NCBI GenBank assembly: GCA_947498415.1
Contig: CANMKB010000003.1
Span: forward strand, 248,001 to 312,000
From: an uncultured Paracoccaceae bacterium
GTDB taxonomy: Bacteria > Pseudomonadota > Alphaproteobacteria > Rhodobacterales > Rhodobacteraceae
Direction: 5' to 3'
Length of the DNA: 64,000 bases
How positions within the stretch are numbered: the first letter of the stretch is position 1; each line of letters begins with the position of its first letter. The notes below the pieces were generated by a model. It saw only the letters and a program-made list of their open reading frames with translations, did no database searches and was not told where the DNA came from. Of this stretch, positions 1-7,699 are shown one piece after another. The translations under genes were made by a program, and so were the position numbers.

Positions 1-514
1 TGCAGACCAAGCCCGCACCATCCGTATTCCAGTGCACATGATCGAAACGATCAACAAGCTGGTTCGAACAGGTCGTCAGATGCTGCACGAAATTGGCCGC
101 GAACCAACCCCAGAGGAATTGGCAGAAAAGCTGCAAATGCCTTTGGAAAAAGTCCGCAAGGTTATGAAAATCGCGAAAGAGCCGATTTCTTTGGAGACGC
201 CAATCGGCGACGAAGAAGATTCTCAACTCGGCGATTTCATCGAAGACAAGAACGCGGTTCTGCCGTTGGATTCCGCCATTCAGGAAAACCTGAAGGAAAC
301 CACGACACGCGTATTGGCCTCACTGACACCACGCGAAGAGCGTGTTCTGCGGATGCGCTTTGGGATCGGAATGAACACCGACCACACTTTGGAAGAAGTG
401 GGTCAGCAGTTCAGTGTGACCCGCGAACGGATTCGTCAAATCGAAGCGAAAGCACTGCGAAAACTCAAACACCCAAGCCGCAGCCGCAAACTGCGCAGCT
501 TCTTGGATCAATAA
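1..514 (+). CDS. rpoD: RNA polymerase primary sigma factor RpoD, C-terminal part
   Basis: This is the 3' end of the housekeeping sigma-70 gene; its start lies before the window. The frame is open from base 2 and reads [20 protein letters not shown], a near-invariant stretch of the core-binding region of primary sigma factors. About 170 residues are visible, covering the end of region 2/3 through region 4. The region 4.2 helix-turn-helix that contacts the -35 element is seen as [20 protein letters not shown]. The GTG and ATG codons near base 32 are internal, not starts. The gene ends in SFLDQ and is followed at once by a strong hairpin terminator. Confidence 0.96.
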   Translation, partial: ADQARTIRIPVHMIETINKLVRTGRQMLHEIGREPTPEELAEKLQMPLEKVRKVMKIAKEPISLETPIGDEEDSQLGDFIEDKNAVLPLDSAIQENLKETTTRVLASLTPREERVLRMRFGIGMNTDHTLEEVGQQFSVTRERIRQIEAKALRKLKHPSRSRKLRSFLDQ

Positions 515-547
515 AAAATGCCCCCGCAAGGGGGCGTTTTGTTTTTG
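515..547 (+). terminator. Rho-independent terminator after rpoD
   Basis: A perfect GCCCCC / GGGGGC stem (520-525 and 530-535) encloses a GCAA tetraloop. It is flanked by A-rich and T-rich arms and ends in TTTTGTTTTT. It begins directly after the rpoD stop codon. Confidence 0.9.
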
Positions 548-556
548 AGGGTGTGC

Positions 557-871
557 ATGTTTCAAGAGGGTCCTTTGCCTGATGTCCCAGCTGTAATCTT
601 GCTGGTGGTTTGGTTTTTTCTGTCCAGTTTTATCAGCTATGTGATGATGTACTTGGATAAACGCGCTGCTCGAAATGGGGGATGGCGAATACCTGAATCT
701 CGTCTACAGCTTTGGTTCATTTTGGGAGGGGCCGCTGGCGGTAAATATGCCCAACGCCGATTTCGACATAAAACCCGTAAGCACCCTTTTGCGGGCCGGC
801 TCAATGCATGTTTGGTTTTGAACTTAGTCAGCTACATTGGGCTTTGCATATATTTTGTGAACGCCTATTGA
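557..871 (+). CDS. DUF1294 family small membrane protein
   Basis: A protein of about 104 residues of unknown function. The DUF1294 signature is clear: MMYLDKRAARNGGWRIPE, then a GGAAGGKYAQRRFRHKTRKHPF-like segment with the conserved HKT near the middle. A hydrophobic helix lies at each end (PAVILLVVWFFLSSFISYVMM and CLVLNLVSYIGLCIYFV), so it should sit in the inner membrane. The frame is open further upstream, but an earlier start would fall inside the rpoD terminator, so the ATG at 557 is preferred. Nothing nearby suggests a partner. Confidence 0.75.
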   Translation: MFQEGPLPDVPAVILLVVWFFLSSFISYVMMYLDKRAARNGGWRIPESRLQLWFILGGAAGGKYAQRRFRHKTRKHPFAGRLNACLVLNLVSYIGLCIYFVNAY

Positions 872-947
872 GGGCCTGTGATCGTTCGACGACTTGCGAT
901 TTGTTTCTTGCAGCGGCACATTGATCTAAGTGAGATGCGGAGGTCCC

Positions 948-1220
948 ATGTCCTTGTTTTCAAAATTGTTCGGCGGCGGCACCCCAAAGTCAGAGCCAAC
1001 GCCCGAAGTTCACAATGGCTTTAATATCTTTATAGAGCCGCACAAAAGTGGGAATGTCTTTTGCGTGGGCGCCCGTATTGAAAAAGAGATCGATGGCGAG
1101 CGGAAGTCTCATATGATGATCCGCGCAGACAGCTTTCCAAGTGAGCAAACCGCTGCGGAAATCTCTTTGATCAAAGCCAAGAATTTCATTGATGAACAAG
1201 GGGATCGCATCTTTTCCTGA
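948..1220 (+). CDS. HlyU family protein
   Basis: A 90-residue protein. The sequence MSLFSKLFGGG followed by a compact domain (YNGFNIFIEP-like segment, VGARIEKEIDGERKSHMMIRAD, then a helix ending NFIDEQGDRIF) matches the short HlyU-type family. Despite the family name, a transcription factor role in this branch is not established. The ATG at 948 is chosen because GGAGG (939-943) precedes it at good spacing; the GTG at 930 has no such site. Its stop overlaps the start of the next gene (ATGA), so the two are probably translationally coupled. Confidence 0.72.
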   Translation: MSLFSKLFGGGTPKSEPTPEVHNGFNIFIEPHKSGNVFCVGARIEKEIDGERKSHMMIRADSFPSEQTAAEISLIKAKNFIDEQGDRIFS

Positions 1221-1657
1221 TGCAGATCGCTGCGCTCTCCTCAAGCCTTCATGCTCGCATCGCGGGCAAAGATCTGATCGTTTTTGATGGCGAATGCGTG
1301 TTGTGTTCGCGTTTCTTTCAATTTGTTCTCAAACGGGACAAGGCGGAACGGTTCCACTTTGCCACCGCACAATCAGACCTTGGTCAGGCATTGTATGGCG
1401 CGCTTGGGCTGCCGCTGGATGATTTTGAAACCAACTTGGTGATCATGGATGGGCAGATCTATCAGCATCTTGATGCCGTTTGCGCCGCCGTGCGTGACTT
1501 TGGGCCAATTTGGCGGTGTCTGGCCTTGGTGCGGTTTGGGCCGGAATGGCTGAAAACCCGGGCCTACTCATTGGTTGCACGCAACCGCTATCGCCTGTTT
1601 GGTCGGTACGAAACTTGTATGGTGCCGGATTGCGCGCTCAAAGATCGCTTTTTATAA
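1220..1657 (+). CDS. DCC family thiol-disulfide oxidoreductase-like protein (DUF393)
   Basis: A 145-residue protein with the DCC signature LIVFDGECVLC: Asp23, Cys26 and Cys29 form the DxxCxxC motif near the N-terminus of a thioredoxin-like fold. A second conserved patch, ARNRYRLFGRYETC, sits near the C-terminus. Family members are presumed thiol-disulfide oxidoreductases, but the substrate is unknown. The ATG overlaps the stop of the HlyU-like gene by one base. No signal peptide is seen, so the protein is likely cytoplasmic. Confidence 0.8.
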   Translation: MQIAALSSSLHARIAGKDLIVFDGECVLCSRFFQFVLKRDKAERFHFATAQSDLGQALYGALGLPLDDFETNLVIMDGQIYQHLDAVCAAVRDFGPIWRCLALVRFGPEWLKTRAYSLVARNRYRLFGRYETCMVPDCALKDRFL

Positions 1658-1674
1658 ATCAGCTGGAAAAACGC

Positions 1675-1712
1675 GAAATTTGGCTGATTGACGCCAATTT
1701 CTAAATTTTCCA
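1675..1712 (+). terminator. Possible terminator after the DCC gene
   Basis: GAAATTTGGC and GCCAATTTC form a stem with one bulged T around an 8-base loop, followed by TAAATTTT. It lies in the 111-base gap before the SRPBCC gene. It is weaker than the other terminators in the window. Confidence 0.35.
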
Positions 1713-1768
1713 AACCCGCGACAGGACTGGTGGTAGCATAAGCGCAATCAATTAGAGAGGAACGTGAA

Positions 1769-2299
1769 ATGCACATTCTAAAACGAATTTTCCAAGGACT
1801 CTTGCTTATTGTCATCGCGCTTGTCGCGATAGCGTTTGTTCTTCCACGTGAAGTTTCTGTCGCGCGTTCGATAGATATTAATGCTGGTGCGTCTGAGGTG
1901 TTCCCTCATTTGAATAGCTTAAAGGCATCAGAGGCCTGGTCACCTTGGCTTGATCGAGACCCGGATGTTGTGACGGAATACAATGATATTGAATCCGGTA
2001 CAGGCGCAGCGATGTCATGGGAATCTGAACACCCTCAGGTTGGGAGTGGCCGTCAGGAAATTACTGCAAGCGTTGAAGACCAACGCGTTGAAACGGCTTT
2101 GGATTTTGGCGACATGGGCACGGCAAACGCCTATTTTGAACTGGCTGAAAACGGTGGAGTGACAAATGTCACCTGGGGGTTCACGACCGATACGGGGATG
2201 AACCCAATGCAACGTTGGTTTGGCTTGATGATGGATGGATTTGTTGGACCAGACTACGAACTGGGTCTTGAGCGTCTTAAGGTTCTGATCGAGGGGTAA
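1769..2299 (+). CDS. SRPBCC family (polyketide cyclase/START-like) protein, membrane anchored
   Basis: A 176-residue protein. Residues 5-24 (KRIFQGLLLIVIALVAIAFV) form an uncleaved-looking N-terminal helix. The rest fits the SRPBCC hydrophobic-cavity fold: VSVARSIDINAGASEVFPHL, then a WSPW motif near residue 58 and a long final helix (MQRWFGLMMDGFVGPDYELGLERLK). Members bind lipids or small hydrophobic molecules; the ligand here is unknown. AGAGAGGA lies upstream of the ATG. The stop is 3 bases before the YjbQ gene, which suggests a shared transcript. Confidence 0.75.
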   Translation: MHILKRIFQGLLLIVIALVAIAFVLPREVSVARSIDINAGASEVFPHLNSLKASEAWSPWLDRDPDVVTEYNDIESGTGAAMSWESEHPQVGSGRQEITASVEDQRVETALDFGDMGTANAYFELAENGGVTNVTWGFTTDTGMNPMQRWFGLMMDGFVGPDYELGLERLKVLIEG

Positions 2300-2302
2300 T
2301 CC

Positions 2303-2722
2303 GTGCAGCACAGATTTGAGATCACCACCCAAGGGCAGGGGTTGTATGAGTTCACGCGGCCCGTCAAGGATTGGGTGGCGCGTTATGGGGCGGATGCTGG
2401 ATTGTTGACGCTTTTTGTGCAGCACACCTCGTGTTCTTTATTGATCCAAGAAAATGCTGACCCAGAGGTTCAGACCGACCTACGAAATTATTTTTCACGG
2501 TTGGTGCCGCCTACCACCGATCCATCGATGTCATATTTGACCCATACCTATGAAGGGCCGGATGACATGCCGGCCCATATCAAAGCGGCGATGATGCCGG
2601 TGTCTTTGTCGATCCCGGTGTCAGGCGGTCGGCTTGCTCTTGGGACGTGGCAGGGCATTTACCTATTTGAGCATCGCGATCACCCGCAGTCACGGCGTGT
2701 TATTGCCCATATCTCGGTCTGA
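2303..2722 (+). CDS. YjbQ / UPF0047 family protein
   Basis: A 139-residue protein of the YjbQ (UPF0047) family. Conserved features are FVQHTSCSLLIQENADP in the first half, the middle segment YEGPDDMPAHIKAAMM, and the C-terminal GTWQGIYLFEHRDHPQSRRV. In other bacteria members show weak thiamin phosphate synthase activity, which may not be their real role. The start is GTG, 3 bases after the SRPBCC stop, so translation is probably coupled. Confidence 0.88.
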   Translation: MQHRFEITTQGQGLYEFTRPVKDWVARYGADAGLLTLFVQHTSCSLLIQENADPEVQTDLRNYFSRLVPPTTDPSMSYLTHTYEGPDDMPAHIKAAMMPVSLSIPVSGGRLALGTWQGIYLFEHRDHPQSRRVIAHISV

Positions 2723-2787
2723 GACATTCATGATCTGGGGGATGCATTTCCCCTCTACCCAAACTCTAGCGTCTGACCTATAGTGGC

Positions 2788-2796
2788 TGTGGATAA
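2788..2796 (-). promoter_or_regulatory. Exact DnaA box upstream of nrdR
   Basis: The minus strand reads TTATCCACA, the consensus DnaA box, 61 bases before the nrdR start. It is followed by a palindrome, TGGGGC-GT-GCCCCA (2799-2812). By chance about one such 9-mer is expected every 130 kb counting both strands, so coincidence cannot be excluded. Confidence 0.45.
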
Positions 2797-2857
2797 CTTG
2801 GGGCGTGCCCCAGATTTATTACGAAATCTCGGGGACCAAGGCTGAGGGGGATCTGTC

Positions 2858-3325
2858 ATGCGCTGCCCGTTTTGTGGAAATGTTGATACTCAGGTAAAAG
2901 ATTCACGGCCTGCCGAAGACCACGTGTCGATCCGGCGTCGTCGTTTCTGCCCGTCTTGTGGCGGACGCTTTACCACCTATGAACGCGTTCAATTGCGTGA
3001 TTTGGTTGTGGTTAAATCGTCAGGCCGTCGTGAAGATTTTGATCGCGATAAGCTGGAACGTTCCATTCGCATCGCCTTGCAAAAACGCCCGGTCGAACCA
3101 GAACGCATCGATCAGATGATTTCTGGCATCGTGCGCCGTTTGGAAAGCATGGGTGAAACTGACATCAATTCAAAACAGATTGGTGAGATCGTGATGGAGG
3201 CTTTGGCCCGGATCGATACAGTTGCTTATGTGCGGTTTGCCAGTGTCTACAAGAACTTCCAAGAGGCAGATGACTTTGATAAATTCGTGTCAGAGTTGCG
3301 CCCTAAAGTGAAGTCTGACGACTAA
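2858..3325 (+). CDS. nrdR: Transcriptional repressor NrdR
   Basis: A 155-residue regulator that represses ribonucleotide reductase genes when dATP is high. The N-terminal zinc ribbon has Cys3, Cys6, Cys31 and Cys34 (MRCPFCG and [14 protein letters not shown]). The ATP-cone nucleotide-binding domain follows, beginning [17 protein letters not shown]. The length is normal for the family. AGGGGG lies just before the ATG. It is followed after 40 bases by ribD on the same strand, an arrangement common in proteobacteria. Confidence 0.96.
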   Translation: MRCPFCGNVDTQVKDSRPAEDHVSIRRRRFCPSCGGRFTTYERVQLRDLVVVKSSGRREDFDRDKLERSIRIALQKRPVEPERIDQMISGIVRRLESMGETDINSKQIGEIVMEALARIDTVAYVRFASVYKNFQEADDFDKFVSELRPKVKSDD

Positions 3326-3365
3326 GCGAACCCTCAACCAGCGCAGCCTGTAAAGGATGTGTCGC

Positions 3366-4466
3366 GTGTCACAACAAGATCAACGGTTTATGTCCGTCGC
3401 CCTGACCTTGGGGCGACGTGGGCAAGGGCGCTGCTGGCCAAACCCAGCTGTGGGCTGCGTCATTGTGCAAGCCGGTCGCATCGTTGGCCGAGGCTGGACA
3501 CAGCCCGGCGGTCGCCCCCATGCGGAAACCGAAGCTTTGGCCATGGCCGGGGCTGCTGCCAAAGGGGCAACGGCCTATGTCACGCTAGAACCCTGTGCCC
3601 ATCACGGCAAAACCCCGCCCTGTGCGCAGGCGCTGATTGATGCGGGTGTGGCGCGGGTTGTCGCCGCCGTAAAAGACAGCGATGGCCGCGTGGCCGGGCG
3701 GGGGTTTGATATGCTCCGCGCGGCAGGCATTCAGGTCGACACAGGTGTGTTGGCCGATCAAGCCGCCTATGATCTCGAAGGGTTCTTTCTGAAAACCGAA
3801 CAGGGGCGTCCTTTTGTGACGCTTAAACTGGCCACGACATTGGATGGTCGGATCGCAACCGCCACAGGCGAAAGCCAGTGGATCACCGGGCCAGAAGCGC
3901 GACGTCGTGTGCATGCGATGCGCATGAAACATGACGCGGTTATGGTTGGTGGCGGCACAGCGCGGGCGGATGATCCATCGCTGACGGTGCGCGACATGGG
4001 TGCACCCCAGCAACCGGTGCGTATCGTTGTGTCGCGCAGGCTCGATCTGCCATTGATGAGCCAACTCGCCCGTACCGCATCAGAGGTTCCGGTGTGGCTG
4101 GTCCACGGGCACGATGCAGATGCTGAACTGGTGCGCACGTGGAAAGGGTTGGGCGCGACGCTTTTGCCCTGTGACGTCGAAGGCACCCATTTGTCCCCCA
4201 TCAGCGTTTTGTCCGCCCTTGGGGGGCAAGGCCTCACGCGCGTGTTCTGTGAAGGCGGCGGTGCGTTGGCAGCGTCTTTGCTTGGTGCTGATTTGGTAGA
4301 TGAGCTGATCGTCTTTAACGCCGGAGTGACCATAGGCGCCGAAGGGTTCCCGGCGATTGGGGCTATGGGCGTTGAACGCTTGGCCACAGCGCCTCGGTTT
4401 GATCTACGTGCCCAAGACCTCGTGGGCCAAGATTTGCTAAGCGTCTGGCGCCGAAAGTCTGATTAA
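3366..4466 (+). CDS. ribD: Bifunctional riboflavin deaminase/reductase RibD
   Basis: The enzyme carries out the second and third steps of riboflavin synthesis: deamination of the pyrimidine intermediate, then NADPH-dependent reduction of the ribosyl chain. The N-terminal zinc deaminase has His52-Ala-Glu54 and the Cys77...Cys86 pair (PCAHHGKTPPC). The C-terminal reductase begins near residue 145 (FVTLKLATTLDGRIATATGESQ-like segment). I prefer the GTG at 3366, giving 366 residues, because AAAGGA at 3352-3357 is then well spaced; the ATG at 3357 overlaps that site. The stop overlaps the stop of the convergent kpsC. Confidence 0.94.
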   Translation: MSQQDQRFMSVALTLGRRGQGRCWPNPAVGCVIVQAGRIVGRGWTQPGGRPHAETEALAMAGAAAKGATAYVTLEPCAHHGKTPPCAQALIDAGVARVVAAVKDSDGRVAGRGFDMLRAAGIQVDTGVLADQAAYDLEGFFLKTEQGRPFVTLKLATTLDGRIATATGESQWITGPEARRRVHAMRMKHDAVMVGGGTARADDPSLTVRDMGAPQQPVRIVVSRRLDLPLMSQLARTASEVPVWLVHGHDADAELVRTWKGLGATLLPCDVEGTHLSPISVLSALGGQGLTRVFCEGGGALAASLLGADLVDELIVFNAGVTIGAEGFPAIGAMGVERLATAPRFDLRAQDLVGQDLLSVWRRKSD

Positions 4467-6466
4467 CGCCAGAACCGGCTGTAGCTTGCAAATATCCCCT
4501 GCGCTTTTGACAGCAAACGGTTCATTGGACCACGCGCATGGGTGGCACCTTCGGATAAACGTTCGACAGCCACTTCAACAGAGCACGGCAACCCGGATTT
4601 CGGATCAAAGTAACGCGGTGCATCAATCAAGGCGGCATGTACCAGCCCTTGCAAACTAGGTTTGGCCTGCCTGCGCAAAGGCACTCGGCCGAGATCTTCG
4701 GTCAGGCCCCAACCTGCATAAAACGGAGCGCCCAGCGTGGTGACTTTGCGCCCACGGATGAGGGCTTCGAACCCCGTTAGTGAGGTCATCGTCCAGACCG
4801 CATCCACCTGTTGCAGCAACTGCGCCATGTCGCCGGTTTCTAGCACCACATCTGCCAAAAGGTCCGCGTCGGGCAGCGCACCTTCGCGCAGCTCGGCCAC
4901 CACATCTGGATGGGGTTTGTAAATCAGAATGGCATCAGGGTTGGCGGCCCGTGCCGCTTGTAACAGGGCGCGGTTGCTGCGCACGTCGTCACAGCCTTTC
5001 AGGATGGATTGATCGTCTTCGACCTGTCCCGGAACCAAGATGCGATATCCGGCTGGCAAATCTGGAATGTCGCCCGTCAGATTGTATTTGCTCACACCAA
5101 GTGCATTCAGACGTTCGATCAGGCGATCAGCACGGGCTGTTTGATCGGGCCGCAATGTGTCGCGCAGGGTGATCCAATCTTCCATGTCGCTGGGGCAGGT
5201 GGGATCATAGTAAATGCCCTTTCCATCAGTGATCAAAGACAACGGCGGGATCAATTCAGCGCCAAGGCCGCGTGACCGCAGGAAACCATCTTCCAGCCGT
5301 GCTGTATCAGATGGCCCGTCTTTCATGCCCCATGTCAGACTAGGTCGATCTGAAGCGTTTTGTTCAAAGACCATCGTCTTGTGGCGTCCAAAAAACCGTT
5401 GCAGCGGGCGGCGCTTCCATAGGCGCATGCCATATGCGTTCCATCCTGCATGATCTTCGCGCCACGCCTGTGTTTCTGCCTCAAGATAGGCAATCACATC
5501 TTCAAGCTCGCAAAGCGCATCCTGAGTCGGGTCGTACCATGTGGGGTAAAGGATCATCGCCGCTGCAAACAGCTGGGCGCGGGTGAGCTTGCGGTGGCGA
5601 CGCGGTACGGGGCGTTCGTCGTCGGTCAGCCCCCAGCCGGTGTAAAAGGGTTGGCCAAATACGCGCGGTTTGTGCCCGGCAAAGATGGCCTCAAACCCCA
5701 TTTGCGATGAAACGGTATAGACGCCCACAGCGCCTTCAAACAGCACCCAAGGGCTGATCGGTGTATCCCAAAGTGACACGCGTTCGTTGACGTCAGCGTC
5801 GCTGAAATACCCATCGCGAAACCCCTGTTGGGTTTCTGGGTGGGTTTTGATCAAAACACGAGCGCCTGGGTGCTCTTCTTGCGCCATGACCAGCATTTCT
5901 TTGAAATGGGCATCATGGGCTTGGCTGGCCGTGACAGAGGCATCGCCCCGCGTCTGATCAATCACCAGAACATAGCCGGGCTCTGGGGCAGGGGCATCGG
6001 CGTGAAAGGCGGAATACTTGCTAAGATGTGCCTCTTTGAGGCGCTCGATACACCCACGGGCCCGATCAAGCAGGGCCGTGTCATCCAGTGGATGTTGCGC
6101 AAGCATGGTTTCAAGTTCGGTGACCGTCGTGGGGTCAAAATGCACACCTTTGCGATCCATGAACACACCAACAGGAGGTTCACCGGCGCGGCCGGGATGA
6201 AGCGAGCGTAAAAACGCATCTTCGATCCGCAAGATGGGGGTGTTTTTCTTGGCGGCGATCGCCTCGCCGCGATGGCTGGTTGGGCTTTTGCCCCAAATGC
6301 CAACTTGATCGTTCGGGCCGGGAAGGCCGAGGGCAATGTCATATCCGGCCAGCTTTAGAATGCGCCGCAACCGGCGTTGCATCAGAAAGCCGCCATTATA
6401 AACAAAAAGCCGCCGAGACCGTGTGGTCTCGGCGGTGTTGTTTGGTACGGCGTCGTCGGCGTGCAT
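4463..6466 (-). CDS. kpsC: KpsC-like capsular polysaccharide beta-Kdo transferase
   Basis: A 667-residue protein with two homologous halves, as in KpsC, which builds the poly-Kdo linker that anchors capsule to lipid. Each half has a matching start motif (RIEDAFLRS near residue 80; RLEDGFLRSRGLG near 390), an HP motif (KTHPE; YKPHPD) and a GFEA(I/L)..G..PFY.GWGLT.D segment. The two halves are expected to add Kdo in alternating linkages. The start overlaps the stop of the kpsD-like gene by one base (TAATG), so the two genes form an operon. The 3' end overlaps ribD by four bases. Confidence 0.88.
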   Translation of the reverse strand: MHADDAVPNNTAETTRSRRLFVYNGGFLMQRRLRRILKLAGYDIALGLPGPNDQVGIWGKSPTSHRGEAIAAKKNTPILRIEDAFLRSLHPGRAGEPPVGVFMDRKGVHFDPTTVTELETMLAQHPLDDTALLDRARGCIERLKEAHLSKYSAFHADAPAPEPGYVLVIDQTRGDASVTASQAHDAHFKEMLVMAQEEHPGARVLIKTHPETQQGFRDGYFSDADVNERVSLWDTPISPWVLFEGAVGVYTVSSQMGFEAIFAGHKPRVFGQPFYTGWGLTDDERPVPRRHRKLTRAQLFAAAMILYPTWYDPTQDALCELEDVIAYLEAETQAWREDHAGWNAYGMRLWKRRPLQRFFGRHKTMVFEQNASDRPSLTWGMKDGPSDTARLEDGFLRSRGLGAELIPPLSLITDGKGIYYDPTCPSDMEDWITLRDTLRPDQTARADRLIERLNALGVSKYNLTGDIPDLPAGYRILVPGQVEDDQSILKGCDDVRSNRALLQAARAANPDAILIYKPHPDVVAELREGALPDADLLADVVLETGDMAQLLQQVDAVWTMTSLTGFEALIRGRKVTTLGAPFYAGWGLTEDLGRVPLRRQAKPSLQGLVHAALIDAPRYFDPKSGLPCSVEVAVERLSEGATHARGPMNRLLSKAQGIFASYSRFWR

Positions 6467-7602
6467 TAGCCGCCGCTGGCCAGCGTTGTCAGAGAGCTGA
6501 CAGAGGTCGCAGAGCCAGTAATGGAGGAAATTGTCTTATCCCACGTGGTGAACGGTGCTTCGGTGACGTAAAGCGTGTCACCGTCCCGGATCACAAAATC
6601 ACGGGCACGGAACATGCCGTTTGGCTGTGTCAGATCCAGAACATAAACCAGACGCTGTGCGCCAATCAGATCGTCGCGGCCCAGAACTTGGTTGGCGATT
6701 TCACCCGGCTCGTTGCGGAACACAAACACGCCCGTTGGATCGGCTGCTGCAGAGTTCAAACCACCCACCTGAGCAATCGCTTCGATGGCAGACAGGTTCT
6801 GGCTTTCAAAGGTCACACGGCTTTGTGCGCCGGTTGCGCCAAGCGCTGTGAAGGAACGTGTGTCGGCCTCAACCAGAATGCGGTCATTGTTGCGTAGGGC
6901 AATATCCAAGGCTGGGTTGTCATACAGGTCTTGGAACCAGATTTTACCGGTTTGGCCATGACGCAGCACGGTCACCTGAGCAATTTCTGGTGTGATCGCG
7001 ACGCCACCGGCACGGGCCAGCATGGCCGCCAATGTGCGGGTTGGGCGTTCGATGGTGTATACACCTTGGCCCGTCACGGCGCCTGCGATAGACACGGTGG
7101 CCCCATCGCCAGCAACGCGGCGCACCTGAACCTGTGGGTCAGGCGTTTGATCTTCGAGTTTGTTGCGGATCACGCGGCGGATCGCTTCGGGCGTGTTGCC
7201 AGCGGCACGAATGCGGCCTGCATACGGCACAAAGATAAACCCAGAGCCGTCGACTTGAACTTCTTCAAGCACTGCTGCGACCTGACCTTCTGGGCCAAGC
7301 AAAGGTTTATCGACGTTTTCCCAGATTGTTAAAGACAACACATCGCCGGGGCGAATGGTGTCAGAGCCCAGCTTGCCAGCGTTCTTAAATGCGTCTGAGA
7401 AGCCAAGCGACGGTGCAACTGCAGTCGCGCGGGTCACGCGGTCATTCACAGTCACAACAAAGGCGTCGCCTTGTTGCTGCACAGATCCGGCATAAATTTC
7501 ACGTTTGTTCGGTCCTGGGCGCGGAAGGCCACAGGACGATACGACGGCCAATGCCGCCAACAGGGCAATGCCCTTTGCCCAGCGGGAAGATTGGGGTTTC
7601 AC
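6466..7602 (-). CDS. Polysaccharide export outer-membrane lipoprotein (KpsD/Wza-like)
   Basis: A 378-residue protein with a lipoprotein signal ending VVSSC (Cys24). An export domain follows (LGSDTIRPGDVLSLTIWENVD-like stretch and GFIFVPYAGRIRAAGNTPEAI), then two SLBB-like repeats (VSIAGAVTGQGVYTIERP and a later GGLNSAAADP segment). Such proteins form the periplasm-to-surface channel for capsule. The start is GTG with GGAG upstream. No KpsM, KpsT or KpsE transporter gene is in the window, so the remaining export parts must lie elsewhere. Confidence 0.87.
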   Translation of the reverse strand: MKPQSSRWAKGIALLAALAVVSSCGLPRPGPNKREIYAGSVQQQGDAFVVTVNDRVTRATAVAPSLGFSDAFKNAGKLGSDTIRPGDVLSLTIWENVDKPLLGPEGQVAAVLEEVQVDGSGFIFVPYAGRIRAAGNTPEAIRRVIRNKLEDQTPDPQVQVRRVAGDGATVSIAGAVTGQGVYTIERPTRTLAAMLARAGGVAITPEIAQVTVLRHGQTGKIWFQDLYDNPALDIALRNNDRILVEADTRSFTALGATGAQSRVTFESQNLSAIEAIAQVGGLNSAAADPTGVFVFRNEPGEIANQVLGRDDLIGAQRLVYVLDLTQPNGMFRARDFVIRDGDTLYVTEAPFTTWDKTISSITGSATSVSSLTTLASGG

Positions 7603-7664
7603 TGCTCGGTCTCCTCGACCTGTTATTGTTCTGCCTCGGTATTTTTTTTGTAAGGTAGCGGAAA

Positions 7665-7682
7665 GCTGGATTAAAATCCAGC
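7665..7682. repeat. Perfect 8-bp inverted repeat between kpsS and kpsD-like genes
   Basis: GCTGGATT-AA-AATCCAGC lies in the 97-base gap. No T run follows at once on either strand, so it could be a weak terminator or an RNA-stability hairpin between the two capsule genes. Confidence 0.4.
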
Positions 7683-7699
7683 GCTAGACCTTGTGGTTG

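Noticed and set aside
4780..6897. Long open frames on the plus strand across kpsC and the kpsD-like gene
   Set aside because: They are antisense shadows of well-conserved proteins, with no family motifs or ribosome binding sites of their own.
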